Shown one piece after another: positions 22,881 to 33,606 of a stretch of 64,000 nucleotides of DNA. Both the position numbers and the translations under genes were made by a program. The DNA is taken from the NCBI GenBank assembly GCA_019973155.2, contig BPQB01000057.1, forward strand, positions 62,001-126,000, written 5' to 3'. Source of the DNA: Phanerochaete sordida. Taxonomy: Eukaryota > Basidiomycota > Agaricomycetes > Polyporales > Phanerochaetaceae. The first letter of the stretch is position 1; each line of letters starts with the position of its first letter. The notes under the pieces are model-generated. The model saw only the letters and a list, made by a program, of their open reading frames with translations, was not told the origin of the DNA and searched no databases.

Positions 22881-24297
22881 CTAGAGCGAGGCCCCGCCAC
22901 ACGTCTTGATCGTCTGCCCGGTGATGTACTCGCCCTCGTCCGAGACGAGGAATGCGACGAGCTTCGCGACGTCCTCGGGCTGCTGGATGCGGCCGAGCTT
23001 GATGTCGCGGCGGACGCGGATGTCCTTGGCCGCGCCGACGCTGATGCCCTCGATCGCGGCGAGCTCGCGGTCGATGTGGTCCCACATGGGCGTGTCGACG
23101 ATACCGGGGCCGTACGCTGCGTGCGCGATGACGACGGGGGCGCGCGGGCGTTGTGCGAGGGACGTGCGGGCGCGGGGGAAGGCCGCGGAAGGATCGGACG
23201 GGCGATCGTCAGCGGGACGTGCAGCTGCCGCGGCCGGGGCACGACGTACCGTTCACGCGGATGCCGTACTGTGCCCACTCCTTGGCGGACGCCTCAGTGA
23301 AGCCCCGGACGGCGAACTTGGTCGCGCCGTAGGGGCCGAGATTCTCTAGGGACCGGGAGAAGACCCGTTAGGCTCGGGACGGAATGCATGTTGAATGCGA
23401 AGAGAAGGGGAGCCATGGCGACCAATGGGAAGTACTGTCATGCAGGGACGCAGCATCTCGGGTGTTACCCGTGTCCCGACAGCCACTCGGATTGACGCTG
23501 TGCAGCGTGGACGCGCACGACCAGCCAAGCTCGTGTCGTGGCTCCACAAAAGTGCAGTTTTGCAAACAGAGAGCGCGAAGCGACCCCGGATCCCATCCGC
23601 AGAAGATTCCACTACGCCGGCGACCCACGGCACGCGAAATGTGAGAAGATGGTGGCAGCGTGCTCGAATTGCGGCAAAGAGGTCATGAACAACGATGATT
23701 ATCGTACCTGCTGTGCGATAGGATGCGATTGACCCTGCGCCGAGGATGCGTCCGCCGCTCTTCTGTTTGACCATCTGCCGCGCAGCAGCAATGTGCGTGT
23801 TCATGAGACCGAGGAGGTTGAGGCGGACCTCGTTTTCCATGAACCTGGGAGTGCCCGATGAATGCGGGTTGAGCCTAAATGACCCCGTGTACGTGTACGC
23901 ACTCGGGTGTGCACTCGAGGAGCGGCTTGACTTGGGTCACGCCGGCGTTGGCGACGCTCACGAAGAGGTTAGGTCCGAGCTTTTCCACGGTCTCGTCGAT
24001 GGCTGCGTAAATCTGCTTCGGTTCGCGGACGTCTGCGGCGCGGGTCAGCGGCGGCAGCCGCGAGAGAAGGAGGGTGGATTACGCACCGGCGGTGACAGAG
24101 ATAGCGTTGCGCCCCCAGGACTGGATCTCTTTGACGACCTCATCGACACGCGCCTGGGCGGGTGGGATGTCGGCGATGGAGATGTCGTAGCCGTCGCGGG
24201 CGAGGCGGAGGGCAATAGCACGGCCGATGCCCTGACTGCCTCCGGTGATGAACGCGGTGCGCCCTAGGGCAGCCTTGATGGGATAGGAAGTCGCCAT
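22881..24297 (-). CDS. Classical short-chain dehydrogenase/reductase (acetoin/diacetyl reductase-like)
   Basis: The start is the ATG at 24297 ([20 protein letters not shown]). The NAD(P) motif [17 protein letters not shown] is followed by [15 protein letters not shown] (the NAG motif), then [32 protein letters not shown] (catalytic Ser), [17 protein letters not shown] (catalytic YxxxK) and [14 protein letters not shown] to [11 protein letters not shown]. All active-site residues are present. Exons are separated by short introns except one of about 360 bases (about 23349-23707), between the catalytic Ser and Tyr exons, with donor GTACGA and acceptor CCCTAG in matching phase. It oxidises or reduces a small hydroxyl/keto compound; the substrate is not fixed by sequence. 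It shares a divergent promoter with the gene at 24892. Confidence 0.82.
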
Positions 24298-24891
24298 GAG
24301 GGAAGAAGACAGGGCGGGGAGACAGAGGGCAGCGGGAGTCCGTTGCTGGCTTTTGAGCCCTGGGGGACGTGCCTGCCGGGCCGTCTTCGCGTCCACGGCC
24401 CACGACGCGCGCGGACCCCGCGAAGTACCGCACCAGAAGCGGTCAGCTGGCGTGATGGTCGCGTCCGAGGCAGCGGCGAGACTGTTCTTTCGTGCGTGGG
24501 CATTATTTCGTCAGTGCTGTCGGGGCCGAGGCTGGCGGTGGTGGTGGTTGCAGACGACGCCGGGAGGAGCGGCCGACGTTCGGACCTGGCGGGGGATGGG
24601 GCGGGGAGCGGTGCCAGCGGGGAGCGCCGCGAGATGCCGGCGGGGCAGAGGACGGCCCCCGGACAGTGCCTCGAACGTTCTGGGAACAATATATTATTAC
24701 GCGCGCGCGCGATTACTCCACTTGGGAACCCTGTCCTCGACGTCAAGCGAGCACTCTTATACAGCTGCCTCCTCCCCGCAGCTCTCCTCCGTCCTCGCCT
24801 GGTTTCTCGACACCGTCGACAACCGCCGCCAGCGCTGTCTCGGTCAACGTGCGCGCATCCGGGGACCCGCGTCCTCACAACGGCCCTTTTG
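24298..24891. promoter_or_regulatory. Divergent promoter region between SDR and disordered-protein genes
   Basis: 594 bases separate the two start codons. The region is very GC-rich with a short alternating CG run near 24700 (ACGCGCGCGCG). No TATA box was evident. Long Arg-rich frames here are composition artefacts. Confidence 0.45.
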
Positions 24892-25873
24892 ATGCCGACC
24901 GTCCCACCGACGTTCGTCTCCTTAGACAGTGACGATGAGCTTTTCCACCACCCCGCTGTCATCACCGACGATGCAGACTGTCTCAGCGGTCCAACGCCTG
25001 ACCCGGACTTCGACGAGGGCATTCTCGTCCCAGTTGTCATCGGCGACGGCGTAGGCGCAGTAACCTCGGTACGTTCTCCATCTTGCTCCCTGCGCGAAGT
25101 TGGTCCTCACCACCGCTCAGCACGAGCACTTTGCACCAAAGGTCGCGTCCAAGCCCATCTCAATGAAGCCTCGGCTGGACCTTTCAGACCTGTCTCTGCA
25201 CTCCCCGTCGTCGATCGTTGGGACCCCCTTCGACGTCTCTCCTCGCTTTGAGTATCCCTTCCCGCCGTCGGGGTCCAGCGCCGAAGCAGACAGTTACCCG
25301 CCTTCGCTCAACCGCATGATGTCCCCGTTCCTGGTTCCCTATCACTCCGCCTTCCTCCCAGCGCTCCCTCCCCCCCTACCGCTCTCACGGCCGGAGGCTC
25401 GCAGTCACTCCCCCACCCATCCCAAGCTCCAGCACCGGGATCCACCTGTGCCTCCCACCCTCGCGAAGAAGCGTTGGAGCAACACCATCAGTGGCCCTAT
25501 CTTCGCGCAGGAATCACGACCTGCGCACTCGCGAAAGCGCTCTCGCAGCACCATGAGTCCCAAAACCGCGGCTGATAGCCACGATGAGTCGTCTGGCTCG
25601 CTAGACGCTTCGGGAGCGGAGGACAGCGACACGGCATTCTCGCGACGGTCGTTTCTCCCGCGCGAGATGAAGCGCAGGTGTGGGAAGGGACCGGAGGTGG
25701 TGCATATGTCGCCGCCAGGCCTTCGGGGACGGGATATGCTGTCATCAGGCGTAGAGTCTTCTGCCAGGCCACAAGATTCACCCGTGGAAAGCATCGTCGC
25801 TGGTCATGTTCCGAGGCCATACCCTCAGAACCCTTCATCGACCGCGCACGACACAATAGGTGGGATGTCATAG
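24892..25873 (+). CDS. Disordered Ser/Pro-rich protein, probably nuclear
   Basis: The start is the ATG at 24892 (MPTVPPTFVSLDSDDELF). Exon 1 runs to 25068. The intron at 25069-25120 (GTACGT...GCTCAG) keeps phase, and exon 2 runs to 25873, giving 309 residues. The first 45 residues are acidic. The rest is Ser/Pro-rich with short basic clusters that could be nuclear signals (AKKRW, SRKRSRS, EMKRRCGK). No known domain. Composition resembles fungal regulators of transcription or the cell cycle, but function cannot be assigned. Confidence 0.6.
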
Positions 25874-26650
25874 CACCCACCACCTCCCGCTTGGCCGGGA
25901 CCTTGTTTTGATCTTTAGGCTTCATTCACGAGAGGAATTCCACTCTTCCCTTTGCCTCCATCAGTGGCTGGTGTTTTACTCGTTCTCATTCGTCCACATC
26001 TCTTCCCACTGGCTTGTTATCACGACACACATTCCTTATATTTCATATCCCCTCTTCACTGTCGTCATCGTTGCATACATACTTCACGGCACACATTTTT
26101 AGGTCTTTCGGCTCGGTCGTCCTTTGACATCATCTCATCGCGATAAGTTCTCGTCTCATATATGTATATCTAGCAACGCTTGTAGCACACGATTGACAAG
26201 CTAGCCTCATCATGCATCATTCTGCATATGTTCTGCACACATTTTCTGGCCTTGTCTGCCTTCTGATCTGCCCCGCAGCTGCCAAGATTTTGGGAAGGTT
26301 CCGCGCGCGACAAAATAGCTTCCGCCGCCTGAGCGTAATGACGCGCCCAAGAGGTACGCCTTGCGGGAACGCTCGACGGGGTACAGTGGTCCGCTGACCA
26401 AGCGGAGGACTCAAACCTGCACTCGATTCGCACCACCGCGGAGCGTCGGCAGCCGTGCTCTGTATCGCGCCGCCACGACGCGTATTGCCCTGCCCTGCGT
26501 CTCTTTGTACTCTGTTCCAATGGGTCAACTCGCTGACTTGTAAGCTGGTTCGGTGAAGCGGCGGCCTCCGCGGTTTCACAAGGTATAAATGGGGCGACCG
26601 CAGATTGTGCTTCTCGTCCAACTTCTCCTCTACACTCACCACCAGCAACC
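25874..26650. other. Intergenic with 3' UTR and promoter of the extended SDR
   Basis: The first 250 bases are pyrimidine- and AT-rich, typical of a 3' UTR. A TATAAA lies at 26584-26589, 62-67 bases before the start of the next gene. No gene is supported. Confidence 0.5.
26584..26589 (+). promoter_or_regulatory. TATA box of the extended SDR gene
   Basis: TATAAA in the context GGTATAAATGGGG, at the expected distance ahead of the ATG at 26651. A pyrimidine-rich run downstream (CTTCTCCTCTACACTC) fits a fungal transcription start. Confidence 0.5.
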
Positions 26651-27788
26651 ATGTCGAAGATGTAAGCGGATCCAGATGCCGTCACCGAACGCCCGCAGGC
26701 TGATTCCATTCGCAGCGAATATGTCCTCGTGACCGGCGCAACAGGCTATATCGGCGCGCATATCGTGGATGAGCTCCTGCGACGCGGTCTCCGCGTGCGA
26801 GGCACCGCCCGCTCGAAGGACAAGGCGGACGAGATGCTCCGTGCACGTCCCCAGTTCGCGGACCGCCTTGACTTTGCCTTCGTGAAAGACCTCACTGAAC
26901 CCGGAGGGTTCGGCGACGCTGTCAAGGGAGTCGATGCTATCATGCACACTGCAAGCGTAAGCGGCCTCCTTCGCGCACAAGTGAATCACTCTGATCTCCC
27001 TTTATTAGCCCGTAGACTTAGACGAAAGCATGGACCGTGAGAAGGAGATTATCCTCCCCGCCATCCGCGGTACAGAAGCCGTGCTGGAAGCTGCAAAGCG
27101 CGAGCCACGCGTGAAGCGGCTCGTCTACACCTCGTCCTACGCCGCAGTCATCACCGCCTCGCTCCTCGCGGACCCGCCCGCCGGCCTCACGTTCACCGCG
27201 GCGGACTGGAACCCAATCACATACGACGAGGGCCTCAGCGGGCCGCCGATCCTGGCGTACCGCGTCGGGAAGCGCGACGCGGAGGCACGCGCGTGGCGCG
27301 CCGTGCGCGAGGAGAACACGCACTTCGACCTCGTCGTGCTCTGCCCGCCGCTCGTGTTCGGGCCCGTCGCACACCCCGTCGCGCGCACGAACGCGCTCAA
27401 CAGCAGCGTGCGCGGGCTGTGGGCCGTCGCGTGCGGCGCGGACCCGTACCCGCGCGTGCCGACGTCCGTGTGGGTCGACGTGCGCGACGCCGCGTATGCG
27501 CATGTCGAGGCGCTCCTCCGCCCCGAGGTCGGCAACACGCGCTTCCTGCTCGCGAGCCCAGAGCCGTTCTCGTACCAGCGTGCGGCAGACGTCATGCGCG
27601 AGGAGTTCGACTGGGCGAAGGAGACCGTCGCGAAGGGCACGCCGGGTGTGCCTGCGCCGGAGTGGCCGAAAGGTGATGGGAAGACTGTGAGCGAGAAGCT
27701 GGGCTTCACGTATCACACGTTTAGAGAGAGCGTTGTCGACTCTATCCGACAGTTCAAGCAGATCGAGGAGCGCGAAAAAGCGGTGTAA
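26651..27788 (+). CDS. Extended NAD(P)-dependent SDR (dihydroflavonol-reductase/GRE2-like)
   Basis: The ATG at 26651 opens an 11-base first exon (MSK plus two bases). Introns are 26662-26715 and 26957-27008, and the last exon ends at 27788, giving 343 residues. The cofactor motif VTGATGYIGAHIVDELLRRG is complete. VYTSSYAAV supplies the catalytic Ser and AYRVGKRDAE the YxxxK pair. Cofactor-specificity residues follow the second strand (RGTARSKDKA). Relatives reduce aldehydes, ketones such as methylglyoxal, or plant-type phenolics; the sequence does not discriminate. The gene converges on the MFS transporter gene with only about 90 bases between them. Confidence 0.88.
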
Positions 27789-27877
27789 TCATGTAGTGAT
27801 ACAATGTAATGGCAGTTCTTGCTATTCTATCTTGAAAATCGCACGAGAGACATGGTGAAAGCTGTGATCAACCATCA

Positions 27878-29683
27878 TCACTGGTTCCATAGCTCGACCG
27901 GGAGCAGCCGGCCCACGAGAAGGCTAGACGCAGAGAGCGAAATCAGAATGACATAGACCGCATATCCACTCAGCCAATGATTTGACATGGTCGCAGCAAA
28001 CAGCGAAGTCGCTATCGCCGGTCCACAAGCTCGCAGAATTGACGCGGCGAGTTGTGCCAGACCGTTGGTGGCACCAAGAGAGCGTCGGTTGGGCGCTGAC
28101 GACGTGACGTACATGTAGACGCAGCCTGCCAAGGATCAGCGCTCAGCAACGACCTTCGTGCTCTCAGCAGGGCCACGTACCGTACGTCATATCGCAGGCG
28201 ACAGACAGCGCGAGCTGGGTCACGACGAGGAGCCAGACAAGCGCTGTCTTGTCAGCCCTGGCAGCAAGGCTGATGCAGGGGAAGATCAGGAACACGACGC
28301 TGTACATCGCCATGCCGAGCAAGAACAAACGCCGCTGCCCGACGCGCCGCACGAGCCGCGCGAAGAAGAGCACCTGGAAGGCGCCGCTCGCGAGCCCGAC
28401 GGCCGCGAGCATCCCGCCAATGCGCGCTGGCGTCAGCCCGAGCCCGCCGGCAGCGACCGGTGTCGAGAAGAAGAGTGGCTGCACCGCGCGGTACATGATG
28501 TCGACCAGCGCGAGAACCCCGTAGTTCGCCACGGAGAGCAGCACGGGCCGCACTAGCAGCGCACGCAGCGGCAGCGGCGCGTCGCGCGTCTCAGGGTCGT
28601 CCTCAGGCTCGGCGGTGCCTTTGTGGCTGCGCGGCTTCTGGACGGTCTGCGGCCGCGGTTAGGGTTCGTGCGCCACAACACGCAGTCATGCAGCGCACCT
28701 CCTTCAGCACCGTTGCCGTGAGGACGAAGGTGAAGGCGGCAAAGGTGGCGATGACGAGGCATGGCAGGAAGTACGCGTAATTCACCCAGAAGGGGCTCGC
28801 GAAGACTGTCGGCCAGCGGTCATGTGGCTTCGACAGCACGCCACCGATGAGGGGCCTCGTACCCCAGGTAAGACCGGGGAACAGCGATGACAAAGCGGCT
28901 GGCTCACCCGACGGTGCTTCCTACGGACCACACGACTGGGATCCAGGCAAATCCTTGCGCCATGTTCGTGTGGTCGGTAAGTTCTGTTTGGCTGTCAGAA
29001 GATGGGCATGAGAAGGGAAGACGAAGGAACGCGCCTGCCATCATGCTCTTGATCACACCGAGGTTCCCGTTCAGAGCGCCTACAAGGCATCGACTGCATG
29101 GCCGTTCTGCTTCAGCTGACACAGCCGTCACAACACAGGGCTCACCTCAAGACGAGAGCAATGTATGTTTTCGATAGCCCGAAGCATATCATGGAGATGC
29201 AGAGGCCTGCCATGCCAATCAGCAGCACGGGCTTCCGCCCGATATGGTCGGAAATGCGACTCCAATGCAGTACGAACATGGCCTCTGCCGCGAAGAATAG
29301 GGATTCCTGGCCAGATGCGATGAGGTTCAGGGAGGATGCAGATACACAAGCTACTTACGACCAAGCCTGCATAATAGCCGACCTTCTTCGGATCGCCACC
29401 TGTGATATCCAGTTCGCTGACGAGCTGGGCGTACAAGTATCAGACAAGGCACGGCATCCTGGACACGTTCAAAGGTGCGCACCTGGTTTATGAACGGATA
29501 GATGCACTGCGATGTCATCGGCTCCCCTAACTGGAACCACAGGAGCACCGCGATCTGTAGCTTTGGAAGCGGGGTGACCTGCTGAGGCCGCAGCCCTTTC
29601 TCGCTCTTCTCATCGGCACTCCCCTCCTCATCCGCCAGGAGCCACTCGTTGACCTCAATCTCTTCGAACTCCCGGTCGGCCAT
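27878..29683 (-). CDS. MFS transporter, ZIFL-type drug/metabolite antiporter family
   Basis: The start is the ATG at 29683 (MADREFEEIEVNEWLLADEE). An acidic N-terminus precedes PLPKLQIAVLLWFQLGEPMT and QCIYPFINQ. Next come VGYYAGLV and a signature HWSRISDHIGRKPVLLIGM, the MFS loop-2/3 motif D-x-x-GRKP. Later come RCLVGALNGNLGVIKSMMAG (helix 4), PLIGGVLSKPHDRWP (motif C region) and six C-terminal helices ending LLPVELWNQ. About seven short introns separate the exons. Fungal members of this subfamily export or exchange small organics and metals; substrate unknown. It may serve the adjacent reductase, a guess from position only. Confidence 0.87.
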
Positions 29684-30524
29684 GGCGTGCTCGGTAGCGG
29701 TGTCGTTGAGGGAGAGGAGAGGCGAAGGCCGGTGTGCGATGGGAACGACTCCTCTTATTCAGCAGGCGTGCGGCGTCGCTCCGTCTGATTTCTGGCTCAG
29801 ACGGGGAGCAGAATCATCGCTGGAACTAAAAGGGACGCGCCTCTCCGGCGCGGGCATGGCGCCCTTATGTGTCCTAGGCCCGGCGTTTCGCGCAATGACG
29901 TGAAATTGGGCCCGTGCTCGCGTAAGATAGGGATCGGCGGCGTAGCGCGTGGATCATCGTCTCCTACCAGCGCGCACGCCGATCCAAGAAAGGTTGTGAT
30001 CATGAAGGACTGCTGAGCTTCGAGCCTTCGCTGTGAGTTGCAGAAGGAGAGCGGGATGTTGTCTGCCATGGCTTATTGACTTCCCGGCGCGTCCAAAGGT
30101 GGCAGTGGGAACACCCGCATGAGCACGGTCCAGGGTACGCGATGCCGGTCACGGCGCTGATGGTATTTACAGACTGAATGACCTCGGGCTCATGCCGGCC
30201 GCCACCTGAACCTGGAGCTGCCGCTGAAGAAGGTTCATGGAGTGCTGAAGGAGGCGAAACTGCGACCTTACCCAGCTGAACGAGCGCGCCATGGCTCCAC
30301 GAACCTCGTAGAGAGCCTAGATCTCGAGCCCGACTTGCTTAGGTGAATAGACAAAAATCACCACAATTAATCGTGAAGCTCGCATACACCGAGGAACATA
30401 GTCTGTATCGTCCTAGAAATGTCCTATCCTATCATACTACGCAAAAAGGCGTCAGCCTGACCGCAAGTTCGATGAAATTGCACACGCACTAATGTCCGCA
30501 CACAATGCCAAGGTCTCACATCGT
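29684..30524. other. Intergenic, no supported gene
   Basis: Promoter of the MFS gene (left) and 3' region of the ThuA gene (right). AT content rises after 30350. Nothing codes convincingly. Confidence 0.45.
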
Positions 30525-32020
30525 TCAGAGGGCGTAAAGAAATATCGCCCACAATGATAGCACCAGACTCAGACTCAGCGAAGAGGCGGCTGACCTGCTA
30601 TACGAGTCGAAATCACAGAAAATCAGCGACCAGACTGAACGGGCATCGGACATGGCTACGTACGTTCCCGCAGAGGTCGAAGTCTGGGCTGCAGGGCTGC
30701 TAGACGTCGCAGAAGTTGAAGTCGACCCAGGCGCCCCACCAGTCGCCGGCTGGGAGCCGGCGGAGGATGATGCCGTGGTATTTGCGCTCGCGAAGCCCAC
30801 GAGGGCGCTGGCGTTCGTGGCCTTGGTGGTCCCGGACTGGATGGCCCAGGTGATGCCGTTCATGACATGCGCGAGGTACAGGCTGTCCTGCACGCCCGGG
30901 GTCCTACCTCAGAAACCAGCACACAAGAGCGATCGCGGAAGGTGGAGCGCACCTGCCAGGTCTCGTTCGTGTGTCCGAGGCTGGTGTACCAGCTTCTGCC
31001 TGCGGTGCCGCCGGTCTCGGTGCCTGCACCGTGTTCCTGATACCACGCTTCGCGAAGGGATCAGCGTCGACGCTGGGAGACGGGCGAGAGCAGGTCCAGA
31101 CCTGTGGGGTGCGGCGTGCCTTGGTCAAAGTTTCGAGGCCCAGGATCTGATTGGAGGGGAGATGAAAAGCTGCATACGCTCGAGAAGGCGTGACCCGGGA
31201 ACCTACCGACGTAGCTGGACTCGTTCGCTGAGAGAATGACGACCGCACCGATGGCGCGCGGGTCTGATTTGAAGTTATACCTGGCATGCTCGATAAGCTC
31301 AGCCCACGCTGCTTCTCTGCGCCTCACTGACATCTCATCGAAAACGGGCCACTGTGCCGGCAGCATGCTTGTGCTAGGGTGTGATGGTCCAACCACATCG
31401 ATGGTCTTGACATGCGTGAGCCTACAGGCCGGGATGCCTCCGTGTGTGTGTACGACTTACGGCATTTTGAATTTGGGGATGATAGTCAAAATGTGCGCCT
31501 GCACATTGCACGAACCAGCTTCAGTCAGAGCGAAGGTACAGAGGCAGCTGGAACGTACCTAGTTCCTTTTCCATGAAGGTCGAGTTCCTGAGGCAGTCTG
31601 AAGCGGCGTGAATGGCAACAAAGTTCCCGCCTTTGTCAATGTACCGCTGGAGAGCAGCCTGCCCGTCCGCGTCAAGTACTTCACAACCCAACAGTCAACA
31701 TGTGCGCTCCGTGAGAGTGAGCAGTCGAACTCACCTTCTCCGGTGTTGTCCAGGAACACAAGCGCGTCATATGTCGCGAGAGTGTCATCTGTGAACCAAG
31801 TCATATCCTCAGTCTGGTCAAACTGTACGTTGTACGACGGCCCCTGTGTCTTCATGGACTGGACGGCCGTGGGTATGGAGTCGTGTCGGAAGTCCGCGGT
31901 CGCAGAATAGATGAGGGCTTTGCTTGCTGGGAAGTTGGACTGTGCGGCTATTCCTTCGGGCATGGCAGACATAAATACAAGGATAGAGTGTACAAGCAAA
32001 AGAGTGTTAGGATTGTGCAT
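30525..32020 (-). CDS. Secreted GPI-anchored ThuA-domain protein
   Basis: The start is the ATG at 32020 (MHNPNTLLLVHSILVFM), a signal peptide. The ThuA-like domain follows: KALIYSATADFRHDSIPTAV, YDALVFLDNTGE, ALQRYIDKGGNFVAIHAASD, LGAHFDYHPQIQNA, GPSHPSTSMLPAQWP, YNFKSDPRAIGAVVILSANE, TPHPTAWYQEHGAG, GRSWYTSLGHTNETWQ and DSLYLAHVMNGITWAI. Every one of these joins across a short intron in correct phase. Then come a Ser/Thr/Ala-rich linker and a hydrophobic end (SLSLSLVLSLWAIFLYAL), as for GPI attachment. The last intron (GTACGT...CGTATAG) was inferred. ThuA proteins form a class-I glutamine-amidotransferase-like fold tied to carbohydrate use; the reaction is not established. Confidence 0.85.
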
Positions 32021-32146
32021 AGTGGACGATGTGGGAGTAGGAGAACTGGCAACCTGCACGACCCTGTACGACCGCGCGCTTTGCCGCGCGAGCGGCACGG
32101 CCGACGTCACGGCGCCCGCGCAGCCGTTCCGTGCCCTCCAACCACC
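32021..32146. promoter_or_regulatory. Compact bidirectional promoter
   Basis: Only 126 bases separate the ThuA start (minus) from the CIA30 start (plus), so both genes must share regulatory DNA or use promoters inside each other's 5' end. It contains GCCGACGTCACGG, close to a CRE half-site. Confidence 0.55.
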
Positions 32147-33063
32147 ATGTCCCGCCTCTCCCAATACCTGAACCGCTCGAGCCAGGTCCTGCGCGACGGC
32201 GCGTCGCGCGGTGCGTCCTCTCCCTCCTGCTCGCCCCGGCCCCCGCTGACCGCCGGCAGTGTTGCGTATGGCGGGCGCGGACCCGCAATCGCGCACGCCG
32301 ATCACGCTCTGGACGCTCAACTCGCGCGAGGACATCGCGCAGTACGCCACGGGGTGCGACGCGGACGTCGGCGGGACGTCGTCTGTGCACCTCGAGCTCG
32401 ACGAGCGCAGCGCGCGCCCCGACGCCGGCGTCCTCGCGCTCGACCCGCCGCGCCCGCACGCCAAGTTCTGGGGCGAGATGCGCCTTGCGCCGCGCGCGGG
32501 CTTCGAGGGCAAGATGCGTGGCGGGTACGCCGGCTTCCGGAACACGGTGCGTGGCCTGCCGTTGGGTGTGGCGGAGCGAATGCTGACGGCGCGCTGCAGC
32601 ATAGGACCTCCCTGTTCGGCGAGATCACAGACGACGTCTCCAACCACCGCTACATTGCGCTGCGCGTTCGTGTGGCAGGGCACCCGCGCACACGAAACGC
32701 GTACTTCGTGAACATCCAGACTGACGGGCCTGTCGTCACCGACCTCTGGCAGCACCGCCTGTTCTTCGCACGCGAAGATGGCGGCTGGGAAGACGTCTTT
32801 GTGAGTGTGCGACTGACGGCAGGCGTAGGCATCCAGCTGACAGACCCTAGATTCCGTTCGATGACTTTGTCCTCACCAACATGGGGGAGGTGCAGCCCAA
32901 CCAGATAAAGATGATGAAGGAGCGCATCCGGACAGTGGGCATCTCCATGCTCGGCGGAAAGTTCGGAGTGGAGGGCAACTACGAATTGGGGATAGACTCG
33001 ATCCGGGCGGTGAACCAGGAGGACGCTATGTCGTCAATACCAAGTACGTTGTCACCGAGTTAA
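32147..33063 (+). CDS. CIA30-domain protein (complex I intermediate-associated protein 30-like)
   Basis: The start is the ATG at 32147 (MSRLSQYLNRSSQVLRDGAS), a basic amphipathic start that could target mitochondria. Exons are 32147-32210, 32260-32546, 32600-32800 and 32851-33063, all in phase, giving 254 residues. Family blocks: TPITLWTLNSREDIAQYATG, VHLELDE, AKFWGEMRLAPRAGFEGKMR, GYAGFRNT, SLFGEITDDVSNHRYIALRV, NAYFVNIQTDG, LWQHRLFF, IPFDDFVLTN, RTVGISMLGGKFGVEGNYEL. In Neurospora and animals CIA30 proteins assist complex I assembly. The C-terminus after AVNQEDA may include one more intron, so its last residues are uncertain. Confidence 0.88.
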
Positions 33064-33606
33064 AGGCGCGATTGCTGACACTGACTTCTCCGAAGAAGCG
33101 GACCCCGCGACCAACACGCGATGGCAGAGGCAGCCGGTCTGATCGTTGGAACATGTGCTCTGTAGTTGTGCTCCGTCCCCATGCTAACAGAGACCTACGG
33201 TGGAATACAAGTAAAAGATCGCGTTAATAATGCAAGGACGCCCACAGCGTGAAATATGACAAGTATTGGATTCACCGACGACTATCGACTACCAAAGAAG
33301 AGGCGCAAGAAAGGGGGACAAACATGCAGCCTACGATGCCATATGACTTTGGTATTCTATATTCCAGATTATCCGATCCTGGGAGAAGGCAACGAATGAC
33401 ACGACCACAAGAGAGTCAACAGAGAACCAGAGCCAGCGGAGAATAAAATATTATACGAAACGGAGAAAAGGAACGGGAGAGGAAAAGCAAAGAGCAAGGG
33501 ATAGATCATAATGGGGTGACAGGGCCGGAGGCGGAGGGTGTACAACGATGATTGCGGTGGGGCGAAAAGGAGGGACAGTGGTCGGACCGCGGATCTTTCG
33601 TGTGCT
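33064..33606. other. Intergenic between converging CIA30 and Ras genes
   Basis: 3' UTRs of both genes. AT-rich from about 33190 to 33500. No coding frame. Confidence 0.5.

Noticed and set aside
27018..27716. 232-codon open frame antisense to the extended SDR
   Set aside because: Arg-rich shadow of a GC-rich exon; the sense strand has all SDR motifs.
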